NCBI GenBank assembly: GCA_014192065.1
Contig: BJHH01000002.1
Span: 310,001 to 374,000 of the forward strand
Length of the DNA: 64,000 nt
Direction of reading: 5' to 3'
Source of the DNA: Gemmatimonadota bacterium
Lineage (GTDB): Bacteria > Gemmatimonadota > Gemmatimonadetes > Gemmatimonadales > Gemmatimonadaceae
The notes beneath the pieces were generated by a model. It saw nothing but the letters and a program-made list of their open reading frames with translations. It was not told the origin of the DNA and searched no databases. Of this stretch, positions 47,401-55,437 are shown one piece after another. The translations under genes were made by a program, and so were the position numbers. Within the stretch, counting starts at the first letter, position 1, and each line of letters opens with the position of its first letter.

Positions 47401-48318
47401 CTACAGCCCCTTCGGTCCGGTCTTGATAAACGTATTGCTCCGCAGCTCGTTGAGTGCGACCTGCAGTTCCTCACGCGTATTCATCACGATCGGACCGTAC
47501 CAGGCCACGGGTTCCTCAATAGGACGGCCAGAGACGAGGAGAAAGCGAATCCCCTGCTCGCCCGCCTGCACGACGACTTCGTCGCCGCTACCAAAGGTGA
47601 CGAGCGAACGATTGCCGGTCATCGACCGAACGGGATTGTCGTCCTCGACGTGGCGCTCGGTGAGCACGCCGGTCGGCACGGACGCATCACGAAAGTTGCC
47701 CTCGCCCTCGAACACATACGCAAAGGCGTTCGACCGCGTGTCCACCTTGAGGTGCTTCTTCTTGCCCGGCGGCACGGACACGTCGAGGTATCGCGGATTC
47801 GCGGAGATGCCATCGACCGGCCCTTTCTTCCCCCAGAACTCGCCGATGATCACCCGCACCTTCGTGCCGTCATCGTCGGTCACCTCGGCGATGTCCTGCG
47901 ATTTCACGTCCTGGTAGCGCGGGTCGGTCATCTTCTGTGCCGACGGAAGATTTGCCCAGAGCTGGAATCCGTGCATCCGGCCTTGCGAGTCGCCGTGCGG
48001 CATTTCCTGGTGCATGATGCCGCTGCCAGCCGTCATCCACTGGACGTCGCCTGCGCCGAGCCGGCCTTCGTTGCCGAGCGAGTCGGCGTGCGAGACATCA
48101 CCGGCGAGCACGTAGGTGATCGTCTCGATGCCGCGGTGCGGATGCCACGGGAACCCGGCGAGATAATCGCTCGGGCGGTCGCCGCGAAAATCGTCAAACA
48201 GGAGAAAGGGATCTTGTTCGTTCTTTTCACCGAAGCCGAACGCACGGCGGAGCCTGACGCCGGCGCCCTCCATCGTGGGGGTGGCTTCGATGATCGTGTT
48301 GACTGGCCTGATAGACAC
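47401..48318 (-). CDS. Pirin-family bicupin
   Basis: 305 residues, no signal peptide. The four metal ligands of pirins are in place: His59 and His61 in WHPHRGIETIT, His103 and Glu105 in GSGIMHQEMPHG. Bacterial pirins include quercetin 2,3-dioxygenases and regulators of central metabolism; which applies is not visible. The GTG at 48318 is chosen because GAGGAG lies 7 nt upstream and because the product then starts like other pirins (SIRPVNTI); an in-frame TTG at 48333 is less likely. Confidence 0.9.
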   Translation of the reverse strand: MSIRPVNTIIEATPTMEGAGVRLRRAFGFGEKNEQDPFLLFDDFRGDRPSDYLAGFPWHPHRGIETITYVLAGDVSHADSLGNEGRLGAGDVQWMTAGSGIMHQEMPHGDSQGRMHGFQLWANLPSAQKMTDPRYQDVKSQDIAEVTDDDGTKVRVIIGEFWGKKGPVDGISANPRYLDVSVPPGKKKHLKVDTRSNAFAYVFEGEGNFRDASVPTGVLTERHVEDDNPVRSMTGNRSLVTFGSGDEVVVQAGEQGIRFLLVSGRPIEEPVAWYGPIVMNTREELQVALNELRSNTFIKTGPKGL

Positions 48319-48325
48319 GGCGCTG

Positions 48326-48331
48326 CTCCTC
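48326..48331 (-). promoter_or_regulatory. Shine-Dalgarno of the pirin gene (GTG start)
   Basis: GAGGAG on the minus strand, 7 nt before GTG 48318. Confidence 0.65.
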
Positions 48332-48495
48332 AAATACCTGAATCGCGGATTACTGCGTGAACAGCCTACCTCTATAGATTAACCATCGTGGCAAGGGGGG
48401 CCGGGCCGAATCCAGCGCGGGCATCCCCCCGTACGGTATATGCAGCCCCCGCCAGATCGATCCCAGGAGCCGGACGCTGCCAATGATGCAAAGCA

Positions 48496-48609
48496 ATGCA
48501 GGACGTCGAACGGACCAGCGAGGGTCAGCGGTTCGTGACGCAGGTGCTCGTTGCACGAAGTGACGCGCGCGAAGGCCAAGCTGACCCGGTGCTAAATTTC
48601 AATCGATGA
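48496..48609 (+). other. Small open frame, possible relic of a PD40-type protein tail
   Basis: 37 codons ending in a TGA that overlaps the next gene's ATG (ATGA). TSEGQRFVTQVLV followed by DPVLNFNR recalls the DGQRFL...VVLNW ending common in PD40/WD40-like proteins. It could be a remnant or chance. Confidence 0.25.
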
Positions 48610-49295
48610 AACCGTTCAAACGACTCGGCGATGCACGGACACCGGACGGCTCGCTGCTAGAGCTGTTCAGCCACGACGGCTCGTACCTGATTCGCGCGAA
48701 CGGCATCGAGCTGATGACCTCGCGCCGCCACCTCTCAGAGGACCGGCTCGCCGAGGTGGCCTGCGCGCCGTTCAAGGATTCGCCGCTCGCTCGCGTGCTC
48801 GTCGGCGGACTCGGGCTCGGCTTCACGCTCCGCGCCGCGCTCAAGGAACTGCGCGACAGCGCCGAGGTCGTGGTGGCAGAGCTGATGGCCGAGGTGATCG
48901 CGTGGAATGCAAATCCTGAGTGGAACATCTCCGTGGAGGCGATGCAGGATCTGCGCGTGCGCATTGTACAGGACGACGTGTACAAGGTGCTCCGGGCCAA
49001 TCCCGGCGGTTTCGACGCGCTCATGCTCGACACCGACAATGGCCCCGATGGCCTGCTGATGTCGGAGAACGCGGCGCTCTACGAAAAACGCGGCATCGAG
49101 ATCACGATCGCCGCGCTGCGCCCGAGTGGCGTGATCGCCTATTGGTCGGTGGGCGAAGACCGGAGTTTTGTGGGCGCGCTGCAACGCGCCGGATTGAGCG
49201 TGGAAGCCATTCGCGTGCGCGCGCACGAGACGGCGGGGCCGATGCACTGGCTGTATGTCGCGCGACGGAAGGGTGAGGCGCGGGCACGCGCTTAG
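48606..49295 (+). CDS. Spermidine synthase-like methyltransferase-fold protein
   Basis: 229 residues, no signal peptide. A short N-terminal beta region is followed by a Rossmann-like fold: VLVGGLGLGFTLRAAL (nucleotide-binding Gly loop), EVVVAELMAEVIAW (acidic residue at the end of strand 2) and FDALMLDTDNGPDG (loop with the Asp residues). This is the spermidine/spermine synthase-like subgroup found widely in bacteria. True polyamine synthesis is not supported by specific residues, so the substrate remains open. Confidence 0.8.
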   Translation: MKPFKRLGDARTPDGSLLELFSHDGSYLIRANGIELMTSRRHLSEDRLAEVACAPFKDSPLARVLVGGLGLGFTLRAALKELRDSAEVVVAELMAEVIAWNANPEWNISVEAMQDLRVRIVQDDVYKVLRANPGGFDALMLDTDNGPDGLLMSENAALYEKRGIEITIAALRPSGVIAYWSVGEDRSFVGALQRAGLSVEAIRVRAHETAGPMHWLYVARRKGEARARA

Positions 49296-49376
49296 GGCCG
49301 CGGCGCCAAGAGTTCCAGAATGGGACCATTCAGGCGTAGACTTCAGCAGCGCTCCCTTCCCACTCCCAATCCGCCA

Positions 49377-51119
49377 ATGCCTGCTTTCCGAACCGCTTTC
49401 CGAACCGCTGCTCGTACCGCTGCTCGAACCGGTCGCGCCGTTTTGCTGACGACCCTCGCCGCGGTCGTCGCCATGGCATCCGCCAACCCGGCCGACGCAC
49501 AGGACGCCAGGCTCGCCGCGGCAAAGAAAGCCGCCGAACAGATTCGCGCGGAGGAAATCCGTCGCGATGTGGACTACCTCGCGTCGGATGCCAATATGGG
49601 ACGCCGGACGCCCCACCCGGGCGCTCCCTCGCCAGGCTACGACTCGGCGGCGGCGTACATCGCCGCGCGGCTCAAGACGCTTGGCATCAAGCCGATGGGC
49701 GACAGCGGCACCTATTTCCAACACTACACCGTCACCCGTTCCACGCTCGACACGACCAAGGTCTCGGCTGCGATTGGCGCTGAGCCGCTGCAGTGGGGCG
49801 ATGACTTCGTCGTCAACAACTTTCTCATTGGCGGCATGCGTGAGGCGAATGTCATCTACGTCGGCAACGGCACCCGTCTCCTCAAGCAGGGAGTCGATCC
49901 GTACGCTGGATTCGACATCAAGGGAAAGTGGCTGCTCGTTAACGCGCCCACGGCTGGAGGCGGCCGAGCGACGGCAGCCGCTGGTGGAGCGGCACCACCG
50001 AATGTGGGTCGTGGCGGGGTGCCGCCCGGCATCGTTGGCGTGGACTACACGACGATCAGTGAAGTCGCCCGGCACGGTGGCGCGCTGGGAATCATCCTCG
50101 TGCCGACGCCCGCGCTGCTTGCTCGCTGGACCCGTGCCGCGACCGTTGGACAGGACCTGAATCCGTCGGTTGGGATTGCGTACGCACAGTTTCAGGTGCC
50201 GCGCATCGTATTGACGGCGGCCGCGCTCCGGCGCCTGCTCGCGGGTACCGGCATCTCGGCGGACGACGTGCTCGCAGCCGATTCGCTTGGCAGGTACCCG
50301 GCGTCAAAGGATCTTGGCAAACGGCTGAAGGTCGACTTTGTCGCGACCGTGGTCGAGGCACGCCCGTATAACGTCGTGGGTCTGCTCGAGGGATCGGACC
50401 CGCGACTCAAGGAGGAATGGATCTCCCTAGCGGCGCACCTCGACGGCGCCGTGCCGGCCGCGGCCAGTGTGCCCGGCAACGCATTGCCAGATCAGTACAA
50501 TGCCGCCGACGACAACGCGAGCGGGAGCGCAGGGAACCTGGCCATCGTGCGTGCGTTGCTCGCCGGCCCGCGCCCGAAGCGATCGATTCTGCTGATCTGG
50601 GATTCTGGCGAGGAAGTTGGCCTCTGGGGTACACGCACGATTGCGTACGGCCCCTGGTCGGAAAAGCTGGTGCTGCACGTGAGCAACGACATGATCGGTA
50701 AGAGCCGGCCAGCCAACAGCGCGCGCAATGGCGAACTCTCCGCGCCCGACACGATTTACATCACCGGCCCCAAGGTGCTGAGCACCAACACCGAAGCCAA
50801 TCTCCAGAAGGCACTGAAGGAGTTTCCCTTCATTAAGACGGATCGGGTGTACGAGGATATCGGCAGCTCGTTCTTTTACCCGCGCACGGATGCCGGCCCG
50901 TACCTCGAGCGTGGCATTCTGATCATGCAGTTCTTCAACGGATCAGACTCGGATTACCACCGCCCCACCGACGAGCCGCAGAAGCTCGACATCGCCAAGA
51001 TCGTCGCGGTATCGAAGCTCTCGTACGGTGCGCTCTGGATTGCAGCAGACGACGTGAACCGGCCCAGGTGGGACGGGATCGTGCCGAGCACGCTCTGGTG
51101 GGTGACGCCGAAGCGCTGA
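49377..51119 (+). CDS. M28 family metallopeptidase, exported
   Basis: 580 residues. The n-region has an RTA-type repeat (FRTAFRTAARTAARTG), then a hydrophobic core and cleavage at PADAQ. A PA-like insert with a Gly-rich loop (about 190-230) precedes the catalytic domain: SLAAHLDGA (His, Asp), AADDNASGSA (Asp), WDSGEEVGLWGT (Glu pair), SNDMIG (Asp) and SDYHRPTDE (His). These are the five M28 zinc ligands. Aminopeptidase or carboxypeptidase activity is expected. ATG 49377 is chosen as the start of the signal sequence. A terminator hairpin follows. Confidence 0.92.
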   Translation: MPAFRTAFRTAARTAARTGRAVLLTTLAAVVAMASANPADAQDARLAAAKKAAEQIRAEEIRRDVDYLASDANMGRRTPHPGAPSPGYDSAAAYIAARLKTLGIKPMGDSGTYFQHYTVTRSTLDTTKVSAAIGAEPLQWGDDFVVNNFLIGGMREANVIYVGNGTRLLKQGVDPYAGFDIKGKWLLVNAPTAGGGRATAAAGGAAPPNVGRGGVPPGIVGVDYTTISEVARHGGALGIILVPTPALLARWTRAATVGQDLNPSVGIAYAQFQVPRIVLTAAALRRLLAGTGISADDVLAADSLGRYPASKDLGKRLKVDFVATVVEARPYNVVGLLEGSDPRLKEEWISLAAHLDGAVPAAASVPGNALPDQYNAADDNASGSAGNLAIVRALLAGPRPKRSILLIWDSGEEVGLWGTRTIAYGPWSEKLVLHVSNDMIGKSRPANSARNGELSAPDTIYITGPKVLSTNTEANLQKALKEFPFIKTDRVYEDIGSSFFYPRTDAGPYLERGILIMQFFNGSDSDYHRPTDEPQKLDIAKIVAVSKLSYGALWIAADDVNRPRWDGIVPSTLWWVTPKR

Positions 51120-51131
51120 GCGCGAACGCAA

Positions 51132-51170
51132 GAAACGGGGCAGCGCGTGTGAATAGCGTTGCCCCGTTTC
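51132..51170 (+). terminator. Hairpin terminator after the M28 gene
   Basis: Perfect 11-bp arms GAAACGGGGCA and TGCCCCGTTTC around a 17-nt loop, 12 bp after the stop. Confidence 0.7.
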
Positions 51171-51247
51171 AAGCTGTGCACCCTGCTCTCTAACGAGTAA
51201 CCGAAGTGTGCGCCGTCGCGAACAATTCGTCAATGGCGACTCACCCG

Positions 51248-51331
51248 TGCTCGGAGCGGGACTCGAACCCGCACTCTCGTTAGAGAACCGGATCCACAGT
51301 CCGGCGCGTCTACCCATTTCACCATCCGAGC
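51248..51331 (-). tRNA. Class II (leucine-like) tRNA with GTG (His) anticodon
   Basis: 84 nt on the minus strand. Acceptor GCTCGGA/TCCGAGC; D-arm GTG...CGC with a tRNA-Leu-style loop (AAATGGGTAGA); anticodon stem CCGGA/TCCGG around loop CTGTGGA, anticodon GTG; a 15-nt variable arm that folds as CTCT-AACG-AGAG; T-arm GCGGG/CCCGC with TTCGAGT; discriminator A73; CCA not encoded. The GTG anticodon would read His codons, but a bacterial tRNA-His has a short variable loop, an extra G at -1 and C73. Here -1 is T and the body is that of tRNA-Leu. Identity is therefore uncertain. Confidence 0.9.
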
Positions 51332-51464
51332 AGGGTTCCCACCGGAACGCCGGTGCAGAACGACGCGCACGCTGTGACGCACGCGCTGCGAGTCAGATGG
51401 CACGATGGATCTGCCCGCAGGTGAACCCGTCACCGAAACAACGCGCACCACATCAAATCCATTC

Positions 51465-51560
51465 GTAGCTAGGCACGGCCGCGATCTGACTCGGGGTAAG
51501 CTGGACAAGTTCAGTATCGATACGCTCCTCGCCATGCTTGGCAGCGCTGCCACCGCAGCA
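51465..51560 (+). pseudogene. Relic of a Cro/C1-type HTH (HTH_37-like antitoxin) gene
   Basis: The frame contains RDLTRGKLDKFSIDTLLAMLG, which matches the end of the DNA-binding domain of HigA-like antitoxins (typically QPRVSDLxRGKxxxFSxDxL). The upstream helix is not recognisable (VARHGRD in its place), and the frame afterwards runs without a conserved end. It lies 134 bp beyond the tRNA and 50 bp before the S9 gene. Confidence 0.45.
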
Positions 51561-51609
51561 GCCGTACTATATGAAGAGCCAATCTCGCCCCCCAGCCGGA
51601 CGCCTTCCC

Positions 51610-54600
51610 ATGATGCCTGTTCGACGCGCATGTGCCCTGCTCTTCCTCGTCGCGACCACCGTCACGGCCCAATCGAAAAAGCCCCTCACCCAGGCCGATT
51701 GGGACCGCTGGCAGACCATCGCCGCGCCGACCCTTTCGCCCGACGGCAAGTGGGCCGCGTACACGTTGAACCCACGCGTCGGCGAGGGCGAGTTCGTGGT
51801 GCGGTCGACGAGCACTTCGTCCGAACATCGCGTGAACCTCGGCTACACGAATCGCGAGAACAACACGCCGGGCGCCGAGCGCGGTCGTGGGGGTGCGGCA
51901 GGCGCCGGTGGACGTGGTGGTCGCGGTGGCGGTGGGGGCCCATCGGGCGCTGGCCCATTCAGCGCCGACGGCAAGTTCGCGTTCGTCATGGTGACGACGC
52001 CGAGCAAGGCCCAAGTGGACAGCACCGAAGCAGCCCAGCGTACGGCTGGTGCCGCAGGCCGTGGCGGAGCGGGCCGTGGCGGTCAGGGTGCCGGCGCTGC
52101 AGGTGGCGCTGCGGCGACCAACAACGCGAACTCGCTGCGCGTGATTCGCCTCGCCGACGGCAACATCGAAGCCATCAAGGGCGCACGGAGTTTCCGAGTG
52201 CCCAACGACAACGGTAAGTGGCTGGCGTACGGCGCGCCGGATTCGGCGGCCGCAGCTGAAGCGGCGGCAGGTGGTGGGCGCGGTGGACGTGGCGGGCGTG
52301 GCGGTGCCGCAGCTGGTGCCGCAGCTGGTGCCGCAGCTGGTGCCGCGGCCGACCCGGCTGTTGCGCGTCGTGCGTATGGTGGCCCAGTGGTGCTCCGTAA
52401 CCTCAACACCGGCGCCGAAGAAAAGCTCGCTGACGTAGTGAACTACACCTTTGACGACAGCGCGAAAGTGCTCGCGTACACGGTGACCTCGCGCGACTCT
52501 TTCAAGGATGGCGTCTACCTCCGCGATCTGGCGACTGGCACGACGCGCACGGTCATGAGCGGACCGGGCAACTACCGCGCCTTCACCTTCGACCGTGCGC
52601 AGCAGCAGTTCGTCTTCACCTCCGACAAGGACGAGTTCGGGCGCGCGAATGCCAACGCCGTCGTCTATCACGGCACGGTAAAGGCGGGCACGGCACAGCC
52701 AATCCTCACCACGGCCGCGCTGCCAGCGTTCTACCGGTTCCCCGACAGCTTTCAGGCGAGCTTCACGCGCTCAGGCAACGCGGTGACTGTCAGTATCGCC
52801 CCGCCTCGCGAAGAAGCGGTGCCCAACGACTCGCTTGTTGGGAAAGCCAAGTTCGACCTTTGGCACTGGAAGGACGCCCAGATCCAGCCCACGCAGTTGC
52901 TGCAGGTGAATGCGGCGTTGAATCGCACCTTTCAGGGACTCGTCAATCTCACGACGAAGAAGTTCACGCGGCTCACCGACGAGAACTTCCCGAGCGTGCA
53001 GCTCTCCGACGACGCGAAAGTTGGTATGCAGAGCACCGGAGTGCCCTACGACCTCGAACGCACTTGGGGCGATGGCGGCAACGACGTGCACGTTGTGGAC
53101 CCCGCGACCGGCGTGCGGAAGCAGATCGCCACCAAGGTCAGCGGCCAAGCCCAGCTCTCCGTGGGCGGCAAGTATGTCACCTGGTACGACAAGGATCATT
53201 GGCACGCGTACAACATTGCCACGGCAAAAACGGTTGACCTCAACGCCGCAGTGCAGCGTGTGCACTTCGAGCAGGAAAACTCCAGCCAGACGGGCGAGCC
53301 CGCGGCGTGGGGCATGGCCGGATGGACGAAGGACGACCGCTCCGTGCTCATCTACGACCGCTTTGACGTCTGGGAGATCGATCCCGCGGGCGTAAAGGCG
53401 CCGACGATACTTACCGACTCGCTGGGCCGTCGCGAGAACCTCACGCTCCGCCTGATTGCACTGGACAACAACGCCGACGAACGCTGGATTGACGCATCGA
53501 AACAGACCTGGCTCTCGGCATTTGACGAGGACACCAAGGAGAGCGGGTTCTACCGCGCACGTCTCGACGCACGCCGCGCGCCAGAAAAGGTGATGCTCGA
53601 CGCGGTGCGCTACGGTAGTCCGAGCAAGGCCGCCAACGCCGACGTCTACATGCTCACCAGGAGCACCTTCCAGGACTTCCCGAACCTGTTCGTCGGGCCG
53701 ACCATCAACACAGCGAAGACGCGCATCACCGACGCCAACGCATTCCAGAAGGAGTACAGCTGGGGGAGTGCGGAACTCGTGGAGTGGAGCAGCCAGGATG
53801 GCGTGCCGCAGCAGGGAATTCTCTACAAGCCGGAGAACTTCGATCCGACAAAGAAGTACCCGATGATCACCTACTTCTACGAAGATCTCTCGGACGGATT
53901 GCACACCTACATTGCGCCCAACGGCGGGACGTCGGTGAACATCGCCCACTACGTGTCGAACGGATACCTGATGTTCGAGCCCGACATCTACTACGAGGAC
54001 GGACATCCGGGTCAGAGCGCGCTCAAATCCATCGTGCCCGGCGTGCAGAAGCTGATTGACCGCGGCTTCGTCGACCCGAAGAAGGTGGGGCTCCAAGGGC
54101 ATTCGTGGGGCGGCTACCAGATCGCATATATGATCACGCAGACGAACATGTTCGTGGCCGCCGAAGCAGGCGCGCCGGTGTCGAACATGACGAGCGCGTA
54201 CGGCGGGATTCGCTGGGAGAGCGGCGTGAATCGCGCCATGCAGTACGAGAACGGCCAGAGCCGGATCGGCAAGTCACTGCAGGAAGGGCTTCCGCTGTAT
54301 CTGGAAAACTCGCCGCTCTTCCACCTCGACCGCATCAAGACGCCGCTGCTGATTTTGCACAACGATCAAGACGGCGCGGTGCCGTGGTACCAGGGCATCG
54401 AGATGTACATCGGCATGCGCCGGCAGGGAAAAGAGGCGTACCTGTTCAACTACAACAACGAACTGCACGGCATTCAGGGTCGCGCCAACCAGAAAGACTG
54501 GGCCAATCGGATGCAAACGTTCTTCGACGTGAAGTTGAAGGGCGCACCAGAACCCGAGTGGATGACCAAGGGAATCGCGGCGAAGGACAAGGGCAAGGAT

Positions 54601-54627
54601 CAGCTGGTGCCGGTGATCAGGCCGTAA
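51610..54627 (+). CDS. S9 family peptidase (DPP IV-like) with Gly/Arg-rich propeller inserts, exported
   Basis: 1005 residues. Signal peptide ending TTVTAQ, N-terminal propeller, C-terminal alpha/beta-hydrolase with the nucleophile Ser in GLQGHSWGGYQ, Asp in HNDQDGAVPW and His in NNELHGIQG. The propeller is enlarged by low-complexity inserts: one RGG-rich at about 90-115, one at about 155-185, and one with GGRGGRGG followed by (GAAA)n at about 220-250. These are absent from standard DPP IV. Expected role: cleavage of short peptides. ATG 51610 directly opens the signal sequence; the frame upstream runs through the HTH relic region in another phase. Confidence 0.92.
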   Translation: MMPVRRACALLFLVATTVTAQSKKPLTQADWDRWQTIAAPTLSPDGKWAAYTLNPRVGEGEFVVRSTSTSSEHRVNLGYTNRENNTPGAERGRGGAAGAGGRGGRGGGGGPSGAGPFSADGKFAFVMVTTPSKAQVDSTEAAQRTAGAAGRGGAGRGGQGAGAAGGAAATNNANSLRVIRLADGNIEAIKGARSFRVPNDNGKWLAYGAPDSAAAAEAAAGGGRGGRGGRGGAAAGAAAGAAAGAAADPAVARRAYGGPVVLRNLNTGAEEKLADVVNYTFDDSAKVLAYTVTSRDSFKDGVYLRDLATGTTRTVMSGPGNYRAFTFDRAQQQFVFTSDKDEFGRANANAVVYHGTVKAGTAQPILTTAALPAFYRFPDSFQASFTRSGNAVTVSIAPPREEAVPNDSLVGKAKFDLWHWKDAQIQPTQLLQVNAALNRTFQGLVNLTTKKFTRLTDENFPSVQLSDDAKVGMQSTGVPYDLERTWGDGGNDVHVVDPATGVRKQIATKVSGQAQLSVGGKYVTWYDKDHWHAYNIATAKTVDLNAAVQRVHFEQENSSQTGEPAAWGMAGWTKDDRSVLIYDRFDVWEIDPAGVKAPTILTDSLGRRENLTLRLIALDNNADERWIDASKQTWLSAFDEDTKESGFYRARLDARRAPEKVMLDAVRYGSPSKAANADVYMLTRSTFQDFPNLFVGPTINTAKTRITDANAFQKEYSWGSAELVEWSSQDGVPQQGILYKPENFDPTKKYPMITYFYEDLSDGLHTYIAPNGGTSVNIAHYVSNGYLMFEPDIYYEDGHPGQSALKSIVPGVQKLIDRGFVDPKKVGLQGHSWGGYQIAYMITQTNMFVAAEAGAPVSNMTSAYGGIRWESGVNRAMQYENGQSRIGKSLQEGLPLYLENSPLFHLDRIKTPLLILHNDQDGAVPWYQGIEMYIGMRRQGKEAYLFNYNNELHGIQGRANQKDWANRMQTFFDVKLKGAPEPEWMTKGIAAKDKGKDQLVPVIRP
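52303..52350 (+). repeat. 12-bp tandem repeat in the S9 gene, four copies
   Basis: Unit GGTGCCGCAGCT, three perfect copies and one imperfect, encoding GAAA steps in a surface insert. Confidence 0.9.
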
Positions 54628-54631
54628 AGAA

Positions 54632-54665
54632 GCGGGGCGGGGGCAACGACTTGCCCTCGCCCCGT
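54632..54665 (+). terminator. Rho-independent-type terminator after the S9 gene
   Basis: GC-rich inverted repeat (GCGGGGCGGGGGCAA against TTGCCCTCGCCCCGT, two mismatches or bulges) followed by TGTCTTC, a few bases after the stop. Confidence 0.7.
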
Positions 54666-54727
54666 TGTCTTCACTGGATGCCCAACTGGAAGGCGCGAGG
54701 ATAGCTACGCGGTCGTAGTTTTCCGGA

Positions 54728-55183
54728 ATGCCCGGACGCATCGAAGCACTCTGGCTCAAGCGCGCGCATCGCGGCCCGATGGACCCCGTGCAACAGGTGG
54801 AGTTCGTCGTTGATCAGGGGCTCGCGGGGAGCGTAGGGCGCAGCCGGCGACGCCAAGTCACGCTGATGGAGCGCGAAGTGTGGAAGGCGCACATGGCCAC
54901 GCTCGGCGGCGATATCGATCCCGCGTCGAGGCGCGCCAACGTGATGCTCTCCGGCATCTCGCTTCCAAACACTCGCGGACGCGTGCTGCGCATTGGTACA
55001 ACCGTGCGCCTCACCATCGGCGGCGAGACGACTCCCTGTGAGCGCATGGAAGAAGCGCTGCCCGGACTGCAGGAGTTGATGCGCACCGATTGGGGCGGCG
55101 GCGCGTTCGCGCAGGTGCTGGCCGGCGGTATGGTGCGCATCGGTGATCCCGTGGAATGGGAGCCGGACGCCGCCCAACCGTAG
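54728..55183 (+). CDS. MOSC-domain protein
   Basis: 151 residues, no signal. DQGLAGSVGRSRRRQVTL, the Arg in SRRANVMLSGISL and the conserved Cys in TPCERMEEALPGL are the marks of MOSC domains, which carry molybdenum-cofactor-linked sulfur or substrates in enzymes such as YiiM and mARC. It stands alone, so it may handle metal-sulfur groups or reduce N-hydroxylated compounds with a partner elsewhere. 254 bp of sequence without an identifiable gene separate it from the next gene. Confidence 0.85.
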   Translation: MPGRIEALWLKRAHRGPMDPVQQVEFVVDQGLAGSVGRSRRRQVTLMEREVWKAHMATLGGDIDPASRRANVMLSGISLPNTRGRVLRIGTTVRLTIGGETTPCERMEEALPGLQELMRTDWGGGAFAQVLAGGMVRIGDPVEWEPDAAQP

Positions 55184-55437
55184 GGGTTCGTTGGGCGCAT
55201 GCGGCGAGTGAGAATACAAAGCGAAGCCTGTATCTCCTAACCGTATCGCCCCATGTCGCGCCTGATGTCGGCGTAGCGCACTCCCTGATGACGCGCCGAG
55301 TCTTTCCTGGCAGCGTCTCGCGCCACGTTCAGCGTCGGTGGGTCGGAGGGCGCGAGCTACAACCTGTTTGACCGATCGATCGGCAAGTGATGGCAACCGT
55401 GAGTGGACAACAGCGGCGGCCAGCAACGCGCTTTGGG

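Noticed and set aside
48735-50075. 446-codon minus-strand frame
   Set aside because: It is antisense to both the spermidine-synthase-like and the M28 genes; no conserved motif.
55184-55437. Possible gene between MOSC and UPF0182
   Set aside because: Both strands were read; open frames are short or overlap the neighbours and show no domain.
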